Assembly: GCA_937880545.1 (NCBI GenBank)
Contig: CALFKA010000086.1
Span: 1 to 6,617 of the forward strand
Direction of reading: 5' to 3'
DNA from: an uncultured Clostridia bacterium
Lineage (GTDB): Bacteria > Bacillota > Clostridia > Peptostreptococcales > Acidaminobacteraceae
DNA length: 6,617 bases
A model generated the notes under the pieces. The model did no database searches and was not told the origin of the DNA. It worked only from the letters and a program-made list of their open reading frames with translations. Numbering within the stretch: position 1 is the first letter of the stretch; every line of letters starts with the position of its first letter. The position numbers were made by a program, and so were the translations under genes. Positions 1-6,111 of the stretch are shown here, in pieces.

Positions 1-2
1 AG

Positions 3-907
3 TTCCTCGAAGCACAGGCCACGGAAGCGGTAGGCGCGGCAAAATATGAGCGCAGTGAGGATCGCACCTGCTACCGCAACGGTTCTCGCGAGCGCACCCT
101 CAAGACGCGGGTGGGCTCTCTCACCCTCGATGTCCCAAGGTTGTGGGGCGGAGAGTTCTCTCACGAGCTCTTCAAGCGTTATCAGCACTCGGAACAGGCA
201 TTGGTGCTGGCGATGATGGAGATGGTACTTTAAGGGGTCTCCACTCGTAAGGTGACGCAGATCACGCAGGAGCTCTGTGGCACAAGCTTCAGAAAATCCA
301 CCGTTTCCGCTCTCTGTCAGGGGCTCGATGCCACGGTCCGGGCGTTTCGTCAGCGCCCCCTTAAGAAGCGCTATCCCTTCGTCTTAGTGGACGCTATGTA
401 CATCAAGGTCCGAGAGGGAGGGCGAGTGCGTAGCAAAGCACTGATGATTGCCATCGGGGTGAACCATGAGGGGTACTGGGAAGTCTTGGGGTGTGAGTGC
501 TGGGATAATGAGACCCATCTGGGCTGGAAGGAGTTTCTCGAGGGTTTGACAGCGCGGGGACTGAGGCAGGTGGATCTGGTGATCAGTGATGCTCATCGAG
601 GACTCACGCAAGCGATCCAAGAGGTGTTCCTTGGTGCGAGTTGGCAGCGGTGATGAGTCTTCCTTCAAAAAATCGGCGCAGGCTCCGAAGCACGAATGCA
701 CTGGAAAGACTCAACCAGGAGATTCCTCGCAGGGAACGAGTCATCCGGATCTTCCCCAACGTGACATCTGCCATCCGTTTGCTTGGAGCACTGTTGTGCG
801 AGCAAAACGAAGCATGGATCAGTGGCAGGAAATGGTTGGATATGACAGACTACAGGTCTATGCAGGAGTCGACAGAGGAGCTTTCTGGGGCGGCCCGCGT
901 GGCGTAA
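3..907 (+). pseudogene. IS256-family transposase, broken (nonsense codon plus frameshifting internal deletion)
   Basis: This encodes a DDE transposase of the IS256/mutator family, and it is non-functional as it stands. The frame starting at base 3 reads family-typical sequence (AAKYERSEDRTCYRNGSRER, then TLKTRVGSLTLDVPRL) up to an in-frame TAA at 231-233. It resumes directly with GVSTRKVTQITQELCG, so only one codon is lost. The first catalytic Asp is probably in VLVDAMYIKVR and the second in VISDAHRGL (codon 588-590). The frame runs to GASWQR and stops at 651-653. The C-terminal part continues in another frame from about 653 (SLPSKNRRRLRSTNALERLN), with the probable catalytic Glu at 704-706, and ends at 907. 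The second Asp and the Glu are only about 39 codons apart, whereas the family normally has roughly a hundred, so about 200 bases are gone. The N-terminus lies outside the window. Confidence 0.9.
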
Positions 908-955
908 AGGTGGCCCGTGGCTCTGTTCTCTCTTCACTCTCTGTTACTCTGGAAG

Positions 956-982
956 GAATTTACACCACTTGTAGGACTTGAC
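956..982 (+). repeat. Candidate right terminal inverted repeat of the IS256-family element
   Basis: A short stretch beginning GAATTTACACCACTTG and ending GGACTTGAC lies about 50 bases after the transposase stop. This matches the general form of IS256-family right ends (GAATTTACAC, a short spacer, then TTGGAC-like bases). The partner repeat is outside the window, so the pairing cannot be verified. The call rests on position and resemblance. Confidence 0.5.
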
Positions 983-994
983 TGATGAGCGTGT

Positions 995-1064
995 TTGGAT
1001 ATACAACCCTTTTCTTTGCACGGAATTAAGTGACCATTTGGGTAATTAAGTGTTGGATATACAA
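995..1064. repeat. Two interleaved short direct repeats (12 bp and 9 bp)
   Basis: TTGGATATACAA occurs at 995-1006 and again at 1053-1064. AATTAAGTG occurs at 1024-1032 and 1044-1052. The second 9-mer directly abuts the second 12-mer. The block starts about a dozen bases beyond the presumed IS256 right end. It may be the relic of another mobile-element terminus or a protein-binding region; nothing in the sequence decides this. Confidence 0.5.
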
Positions 1065-1164
1065 ATAGACCTGTCAATAAAGCCGCCTAAGCATTGATAT
1101 TCCAACGCAAAATCGTCTTTTTATATCACCAAAGTGTCAAACTCGGAGTCTTAGCACAGAAAGC

Positions 1165-1186
1165 AGCTCAAGAGAGCTATTTTTTG
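1165..1186 (+). terminator. Possible weak intrinsic terminator, plus strand
   Basis: A 5-bp stem AGCTC/GAGCT with a 4-base AAGA loop (1165-1178) is followed by ATTTTTTG. The T-run is good but the stem is short, so strength is doubtful. It would stop transcription leaving the IS remnant toward the convergent operon. Confidence 0.35.
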
Positions 1187-1200
1187 TCGTAAAACCAAGA

Positions 1201-1257
1201 CCAAAAGAAGCTGCTGCATGTCTTCTTTACCAAGAATTATGCAGCAGCTCCAGTTTT
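1201..1257. terminator. Perfect 11-bp hairpin, possible bidirectional terminator
   Basis: AGCTGCTGCAT (1209-1219) pairs perfectly with ATGCAGCAGCT (1239-1249) across a 19-base loop. On the minus strand the stem is followed by TCTTTTGG (1208-1201); on the plus strand by CCAGTTTTTG. Both sides therefore have a modest T-run. This is the strongest hairpin between the operon and the IS remnant and may end the minus-strand operon. It lies about 300 bases past the last stop codon, and the loop is longer than in a classic terminator. Confidence 0.45.
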
Positions 1258-1544
1258 TGAGGCTTTATGAGGAGTGCTCCCTAGCGGCTAGAGTGCGTAG
1301 CACATAGGAAACAAACTCAATCATTGTATAGAACTAATATTCTTTAAGTTCATTCAATGTTCTCAGCATGTGTACATCATAGCTGTGACTCTTCTATTTC
1401 CCGCCTCAGAATGAATGTCAGTTACCTCTATACTGTCCATTTCTCGCAAACAGAAGCACTCATATGCATGATCCTTCATGATGCAAAGCAACTTCATTAT
1501 TCTGCATATGCTAATGAGTGTTTCTCCCTAGTCAAGAATATCAG

Positions 1545-3833
1545 TCAGATTCGTCTGGCCAGTCGGAACCCTGCCTTCGTCGCTTCGTGCACCTTTTTAC
1601 CATCAAAACTGTCTCCGATGTTGTAGAGCTCAGGTGCTACATTTTCTCTCTGCGCACTGAAGAAAGGTTCTTCATTGGGTCTGCCTCCCATGGCGAGGAC
1701 GATGAGATCAGCTTGAATGGCTTCCTGTCTCGTCTCATTGCCCGGTTTTTTCGCCAGTGGATTTTCAATGTTCTCCGGCAGGAGCGGTGTCCAGGTGTCA
1801 TAGGGATTCGGGACATTCTTACTGATGTTTCTTTCCACCAGCGCCTTGCCCTTTGTAAAGGACGTGAGCTTTGTGCAGTTATAGAGCTTGACTCCACCCT
1901 TTTCCATGTAGTGCAGGAGATGGCCTCTGTTTGCTGTGCAAACACCCAGCATAATCTCCGGCAGCATTTCAATGACGGTGACATCTTTACCATGCTCATA
2001 GTTGAGCCAGTAAGCTGTTTCGCAGCCGACCACACCGCCACCGACGACAAGGACTTTCTCAACATCCTTTAACAGCTCCGGTTTTATGAGAAGCTCTGTC
2101 GCCTGAACGGTGTTCACCAGTTCTTTCCCCGGAATCGGAATATCTGCATCTTTCGTACCTATGGCAAATACGACAGCATCAAACTTTTTCCCTTTGAGGA
2201 GTGCGTTGTCCACCTCTGTTTTGTAGTGGACTTTCAGTCTCTTCTCTTTGACCGCTTCGTCGACTTCACTCTTTAAGTAGCCAAGGTAGTTGCGGATATC
2301 AAACTTAATCTCCGGCACACAACCCGGGACAATGCGCCCTCCGATACTATCTGTCTTCTCAAAGAGCTCGACTTCATGGCCTCGCTTGGAGGCTTCCAAC
2401 GCAAAGACAACACCCGCCGGTCCTCCACCGACCACTCCGATCTTTTTCTTTTTCTGTGCAGGAGGTGCCAGTTCCGGAATCAGGTCTTCAAAACCTGTTC
2501 TAGGATTGACGGCGCACTGTGGATGGCCTCCTTCGACGAATTCATTGATGCAGGCTTCCTGGCATCCGATGCAGGGACGGATCTTCTCCACCTCTCCCCG
2601 ATAGGCTTTGATGGCCCAGTCCGGATCACAAAGAAGTGGTCTTCCCAGCATGATCATGTCACACTTCTCGTCTCTCAGCGCTTTTTCCGCTACATCCGGG
2701 TAACCCAGCTTTCCTACCGCAACTATAGGAACTTCTACGCCGACATTGGATACAATGCGGTTCTTCTTGAAGTAGTCCTTGGCTTCTTTTGCGATGTCGA
2801 TGAAGCACCCGGCAGGCATCCCAGCCGGCGGATGCGGCAGCCACCAGTTGTCATAGCAGCCCAGATCCACGTCGAAGATATCTACACCGGCTTTTACGAG
2901 ATTTGCCATGTAGTCAAGCGTATCGCTCAGCGTTCTCCCTTTTGTGAACTTGGAGAGCGAAGGAATACCATACATTTTCTCTCCATATGTCTCATTAAGT
3001 GCCAGCGACATATCTATACGATACATAATCGGATAATAGGGACCGACTCGTCGTCGAATTTCCTTGATCATGTCAATGCCGAATCGCTGCCAGTCTGCAT
3101 ATTTACCGATCTTTCTTCGGTTAAATGCCGGAGAGGTCAACTGATCGAGGAGATAGCCTTCGTGACCATGCAGGTAGACACCGTCTAGTAGACAGTGCTT
3201 GGCATCTGCCGCTCCCTGACCCATATTCTTGATGATCTTATTTAACCGAAAGTCCGTCAATGGAAGACAGGGAATCTGCGGTATATAGAAGTTGGGGTTG
3301 AGGGAGGCGGAAACAGGAAACTTGTACTGATCGATCAGGCACTGAGGATTACCTACTCGCCCCAGTCCCGCTGTCAGTTGAATAAAGATCTTACTCCCAT
3401 AGGAGTGGACTCCTTGAGCCAGATCGCGCCATCCCGCCAGCACCGTACGACTCCGGTCGATGCGAGGGAAATAGGAGAGTTTGTCTTTCTCCGTCACAGA
3501 GTGGTCAATACCGTGGCTGACAGGGATCAGGCCTGTTGTCAGAAGCCCAACACCGCCTTTGGCTCTGGCAAAGAAGTACTCCAGCATTTTGTCGTTGGGT
3601 CTGCCCGTCTCTTCCGCCATGCTGATGTTTCCCATGGGGGCCATGACGATTCGATTTTTTACATTCATTCGGTTAATGCGGATAGGAGAAAAGATGCTGT
3701 TGTAAGGATATAGATCCTTCGTCATCTTTGCACCACCCTCACAGGGCAATTTGCTTCCCTCCTGAAACCAATTGCCATAACTGTCGATGAGATCTTGGAC
3801 AAGTTTATCCTTATGTAGAATAGGTTCAGACAT
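1545..3833 (-). CDS. 2-enoate reductase / 2,4-dienoyl-CoA reductase-type Fe-S flavoprotein (OYE family)
   Basis: This is a 762-residue NADH-dependent flavoenzyme that likely reduces the C=C bond of an enoate or enoyl-CoA. It has an FMN-binding OYE barrel at about residues 43-415 (NRIVMAPMGN near 60; HGHEGYLLDQ at 222-231; LGRPLL at 396-401). A [4Fe-4S] motif follows at C421, C424, C428 and C440 (CIGCQEAC, then x11-C). An FAD Rossmann motif (GVVGGGPAG, 466-474), an NAD motif (VVGGGVVG, 596-603) and a terminal FAD contact (YNIGD, 737-741) complete it. HEGYLLDQ and the C-terminal NPYDTW segment favour 2-enoate reductase over FadH. It is longer than the usual roughly 670 residues, mainly from about 35 extra N-terminal residues. 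The ATG at 3833 has AAGGA upstream and overlaps the preceding stop by 8 bases (ATGTCTGA), which suggests translational coupling; Met37 (codon 3725-3723) is a weaker alternative. The substrate is unknown. Confidence 0.9.
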   Translation of the reverse strand: MSEPILHKDKLVQDLIDSYGNWFQEGSKLPCEGGAKMTKDLYPYNSIFSPIRINRMNVKNRIVMAPMGNISMAEETGRPNDKMLEYFFARAKGGVGLLTTGLIPVSHGIDHSVTEKDKLSYFPRIDRSRTVLAGWRDLAQGVHSYGSKIFIQLTAGLGRVGNPQCLIDQYKFPVSASLNPNFYIPQIPCLPLTDFRLNKIIKNMGQGAADAKHCLLDGVYLHGHEGYLLDQLTSPAFNRRKIGKYADWQRFGIDMIKEIRRRVGPYYPIMYRIDMSLALNETYGEKMYGIPSLSKFTKGRTLSDTLDYMANLVKAGVDIFDVDLGCYDNWWLPHPPAGMPAGCFIDIAKEAKDYFKKNRIVSNVGVEVPIVAVGKLGYPDVAEKALRDEKCDMIMLGRPLLCDPDWAIKAYRGEVEKIRPCIGCQEACINEFVEGGHPQCAVNPRTGFEDLIPELAPPAQKKKKIGVVGGGPAGVVFALEASKRGHEVELFEKTDSIGGRIVPGCVPEIKFDIRNYLGYLKSEVDEAVKEKRLKVHYKTEVDNALLKGKKFDAVVFAIGTKDADIPIPGKELVNTVQATELLIKPELLKDVEKVLVVGGGVVGCETAYWLNYEHGKDVTVIEMLPEIMLGVCTANRGHLLHYMEKGGVKLYNCTKLTSFTKGKALVERNISKNVPNPYDTWTPLLPENIENPLAKKPGNETRQEAIQADLIVLAMGGRPNEEPFFSAQRENVAPELYNIGDSFDGKKVHEATKAGFRLARRI

Positions 3834-4359
3834 GGCGTTCCTTTCCGAGAGTCGCCACTCCCTGCTGTTCCAGCCATTTTAGGATGGGCGTAATGCTCTC
3901 TTTTTTCACTTGTGATGCTCCGGTTGTTGCCATAATAAGTAATTGTCTTTGCTCTTGCGTGGGTTGTTCAATCTTCTTCATCGCTGCCGCAATCTGCTTC
4001 GCCTTCAAAAACATAATCAGGCGATTGATGCCCTTCAGCTTGTCAAGCTCAAACCCTCCCCAGAGGTAAAATAGCGGCAGATCTGCAGGCGGGCGGTCCT
4101 TCTTGCGGATATCTTCCATGACCTTTTCTCCTGGAGGGCTCATCCCTACCCCACAAAGTCCTCTTACCCGAAATTTTTTGGAAGCCTTCTTATATCCTTT
4201 CACTCCTCCTGCAAAGATCCATCCCAGAAAGAGAATATCTCCTCCCTCCGGGGCTTCACTGTCTCCCAGCGAGTAGACCGGTAGTCCACTTGCCAATGAG
4301 ATCATATGTGCATAGTTTCTCGTATGCCCACCGGCAGACGTATAAATAATTGCATCCAT
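3826..4359 (-). CDS. Flavodoxin-like protein
   Basis: This 177-residue protein has a flavodoxin-like N-terminus. A beta strand (MDAIIYTS) leads into a phosphate-loop-like SAGGHT at residues 8-13, followed by a helix, then SLPVYSL-like and DILFLGWIFAGGVKG (about 41-55) at the position of the second FMN loop. The classic loop is (S/T)-x-T-G-x-T; here the middle Thr is Gly, so FMN binding is likely but not assured. A later segment (LPLFYLWGGFELDKLKG) resembles clostridial flavodoxin-domain proteins. No signal peptide or membrane segment is visible. The start is well supported: AGGAGG at 4372-4367, seven bases before the ATG, overlapping the stop of the upstream gene. Lying between dehydratase and enoate reductase genes, it could donate electrons to either, but that role is inferred. 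A non-redox, degenerate flavodoxin fold is the alternative. Confidence 0.7.
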   Translation of the reverse strand: MDAIIYTSAGGHTRNYAHMISLASGLPVYSLGDSEAPEGGDILFLGWIFAGGVKGYKKASKKFRVRGLCGVGMSPPGEKVMEDIRKKDRPPADLPLFYLWGGFELDKLKGINRLIMFLKAKQIAAAMKKIEQPTQEQRQLLIMATTGASQVKKESITPILKWLEQQGVATLGKERHV

Positions 4360-4366
4360 TTCTCTG

Positions 4367-4372
4367 CCTCCT
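4367..4372 (-). promoter_or_regulatory. Ribosome binding site of the flavodoxin-like gene
   Basis: A perfect AGGAGG on the minus strand overlaps the TAG stop of the small membrane protein gene (TAGGAGG) and lies seven bases before the ATG at 4359. It fixes the start and shows how closely the genes are packed. Confidence 0.8.
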
Positions 4373-4577
4373 AAATTCTACGATCTCTGGGCATCGTGTC
4401 ATAATGACGGTTCAGTAAGGGTCTTGCCACATAATAAAGTAGTTTATTTTCCAGATTAAACCAATAGATGACGACCGTCGCAATCCATGTAATCAGCAGT
4501 CCGACAAGGAGTTTTTTTCCTGCGGGAGCGGCCTTTTTACCAAGCTTGCGAGTCATCGAAATAAAGAAGTGTTTCAT
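4371..4577 (-). CDS. Small single-pass membrane protein of unknown function
   Basis: This 68-residue protein was not recognised as a named family. A basic N-terminus (K/R-rich through residue 22) is followed by one hydrophobic segment at about 23-40 (LLVGLLITWIATVVIYWF) and a basic tail ending PRDRRI. The charge pattern predicts a cytoplasmic N-terminus, and there is no signal-peptidase site. The ATG at 4577 has AGGAGG at 4592-4587 with a 9-base spacer. The later Met8 (codon 4556-4554) has no such site, so the longer form was chosen even though it overlaps the upstream dehydratase gene by 41 bases. It ends 11 bases before the flavodoxin-like gene, so it sits inside the operon. It could anchor the soluble redox enzymes to the membrane, but this is speculation from position only. 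Confidence 0.7.
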   Translation of the reverse strand: MKHFFISMTRKLGKKAAPAGKKLLVGLLITWIATVVIYWFNLENKLLYYVARPLLNRHYDTMPRDRRI

Positions 4578-6111
4578 CGAGAGGCTCCTCCTGCATTACA
4601 GTAAACATGTATTCATTGACTTGGTCTCTCATCTGCTGACGCGAAACCGTTCGGGGATCCTGCAGGTCATGCTCAACCCACATAAAGTGGAGATCCCGTT
4701 TTCTCGATTCCTCTTCAAAGATGCCGTGCACTCCGTTCATTCCCTTACAAGCAATCTGATCATAGAAAAGAACCATATCACAGCGGAACTCTTCAACAAG
4801 TTCCCAGAGCATTGCCACATTTTCATAACCTCCAACGGCATGGTGGCGCATGGTGCCTTTTTCACTCATGATCGCCAGATCTCTCATAGACTTCTGAGGA
4901 TCCTCCGTATCAATCTGATTAAAGCCCATGGTGGAGTCCATATTTAAAACGACAGTAATACCCCAGCAGTTTTGAAGCCAGGTGGGAAAATCCGTGTAGA
5001 AGACCGCAGCGGTAGACCAAATAAAGCAGCGGTGTCTTGTCTCTCCCCGGAAAGGCAGGTATTTCTTTTCATAGCAGTCTTCCATAATGCGAAGTACTTT
5101 TCTGTCGGTCTTGACAAATTTTTCTTCCATACCTGAGTTTGACGCCCAGTAGAAAAGCCGATAGAGTGACTGTGATTCACCCGAGAGCGGTGAATAGGGT
5201 GTTTTAAAGTAGTCCCACTTCATCATCTCAATCTCATTTTGTTCATTGAGATTTTTTGCCTTGTCCCAAAAAGCCTCCCAGTCAAATACTTCTCCGGTAT
5301 ACTTCTGCACAAAATTCATTGCGCCCGAAAGCTGTGTCTCAGTGTAATCATGCACTTCTTCTTCGCTGTGGCGCATCGGCATCATCAGCGGAAAGGTAGG
5401 TTTCTTAAAGCGTCTTGCCTGGTAAGCAGAAGTCATGATGCTTCCATCACAAGGCATGTTGGAGGTGATGACACATTGACCAAAGATCGGATAGTCATCT
5501 TCCGCCGCCACACCCGCTTCCGCTTCACATCTTGAGCAGACATCGGGCGGTACTCCGTAGGACTCCATGACGTCGATGTAGTGGGGCATCAATTGCTGAT
5601 CGAGATTGCAAATGAGAAACTCCGGAAATGTCTGAATCGGCATCGGAATGAGATTTTTAAACCCTGCCAGGAAAATGGGGGGCATCGTCTCATCATAGCC
5701 CACTAAACGGTGACTGAGCTGATTTTCCCCAAAGCGCTCATCCGCCGAAAACATTGTCGCCAACTGATCTGTGACACGTTTAATAATCATATACATATGT
5801 AAGTGTCCGACTCTGAGCTCCGCTCCTCTATGTCCTTCCAGTCCCCGATCGACAAAAGCAAAGACCGAAAGGTATGAGCCCATCCAGCGGTAGCGCAGCA
5901 TGCCCTTAAGAATTCGCACAGGAGATTTAGATATGAACGATACCATTGTTCCCAGGTTCATCATCCATCGGCTGTAATCATATGCTGTGTCTTTTAAGCC
6001 TCTCCACTCGCGATGTTTGGCGATCCCTGTCTTGTCGTAGTAACGAGAGCGAAGTCCTCCTTTTCCTTTTCTGGCCTTTAGAATCGGATCAAAGCGATCA
6101 AGAATGGACAT
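4537..6111 (-). CDS. 2-hydroxyacyl-CoA dehydratase / benzoyl-CoA reductase family large subunit (HgdA/BcrB-like)
   Basis: This is one subunit of a heterodimeric Fe-S enzyme of the dehydratase D-component family, acting on CoA thioesters in the cytoplasm. The family core starts near residue 137 (LVGYDETMPPIFLAGFKNLI). Likely cluster cysteines are C192 (PPDVCSRCEAEAG; C195 is an alternative), C221 (MPCDG) and C455 (ACKGMNG). The terminal HDLQDPRTVSRQQMRDQVNEY block matches the usual D-x(n)-Q-x-R end of the family. At 524 residues it is longer than typical partners (about 400-480); the excess is an N-terminal stretch of about 130 residues with a basic start and no motif I recognise. The start at 6111 was chosen because AGGAGG (6122-6117) sits five bases upstream; a frame extension to 6156 lacks this. 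It overlaps the upstream subunit gene by 14 bases. Benzoyl-CoA-type reduction or another CoA-ester reaction cannot be excluded. Confidence 0.85.
   Translation of the reverse strand: MSILDRFDPILKARKGKGGLRSRYYDKTGIAKHREWRGLKDTAYDYSRWMMNLGTMVSFISKSPVRILKGMLRYRWMGSYLSVFAFVDRGLEGHRGAELRVGHLHMYMIIKRVTDQLATMFSADERFGENQLSHRLVGYDETMPPIFLAGFKNLIPMPIQTFPEFLICNLDQQLMPHYIDVMESYGVPPDVCSRCEAEAGVAAEDDYPIFGQCVITSNMPCDGSIMTSAYQARRFKKPTFPLMMPMRHSEEEVHDYTETQLSGAMNFVQKYTGEVFDWEAFWDKAKNLNEQNEIEMMKWDYFKTPYSPLSGESQSLYRLFYWASNSGMEEKFVKTDRKVLRIMEDCYEKKYLPFRGETRHRCFIWSTAAVFYTDFPTWLQNCWGITVVLNMDSTMGFNQIDTEDPQKSMRDLAIMSEKGTMRHHAVGGYENVAMLWELVEEFRCDMVLFYDQIACKGMNGVHGIFEEESRKRDLHFMWVEHDLQDPRTVSRQQMRDQVNEYMFTVMQEEPLDETLLYFDDSQAW
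4587..4592 (-). promoter_or_regulatory. Ribosome binding site of the small membrane protein gene, inside the dehydratase gene
   Basis: AGGAGG on the minus strand lies nine bases before the ATG at 4577 and within the last codons of the large dehydratase subunit. It is the main evidence that the 68-residue frame is translated from its first Met. Confidence 0.7.

Larger units (their letters stand above)
1..982 (+). mobile_element. IS256-family insertion sequence remnant, left end cut by the window
   Basis: This is the right-hand part of an IS256-family (mutator-type) element. It is recognised from its degraded transposase and from a candidate right terminal repeat at about 956-982. The left end and most of the transposase N-terminus lie before base 1. 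The DNA is clearly GC-richer than what follows: by hand count the first 60 bases have 36 G+C, against 17 of 60 at 1321-1380. Such repeats commonly break short-read assemblies, which would explain why the contig starts here. The exact right boundary is inferred from the general look of IS256-family ends and could be off by several bases. A target duplication cannot be tested because the other end is missing. Confidence 0.85.
983..1544. other. Gene-free AT-rich region between IS remnant and operon end
   Basis: I see no coding sequence with recognisable protein features on either strand, and no tRNA or rRNA. The region holds two pairs of short direct repeats (995-1064), a short hairpin with a T-run (1165-1186), a long perfect hairpin (1209-1249) and a smaller structured stretch: GTGCT at 1274-1278 pairs with AGCAC at 1299-1303, with two CTAG copies inside. 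The open frame at 1357-1626 (+) overlaps the end of the enoate reductase gene in antisense and looks spurious. This is the 3' flank of the minus-strand operon. Confidence 0.7.

Noticed and set aside
995..1064. CRISPR-like repeat-spacer pattern
   Set aside because: There are only two copies of each very short repeat, with unequal spacing and no cas genes.
1457..1520. Inverted repeat CACTCAT / ATGAGTG just past the operon end
   Set aside because: The arms are only 7 bases with a loop of about 50 and no T-run, so it could easily be chance.
1357..1626. 89-residue open frame on the plus strand, partly in the intergenic region
   Set aside because: It overlaps the operon's last gene in antisense, has no convincing ribosome binding site or domain, and its composition looks random.
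2376..3188. 270-residue open frame on the plus strand
   Set aside because: It is wholly antisense to the enoate reductase gene, which has intact Fe-S, FAD and NAD motifs. The translated sequence shows no recognisable domain.
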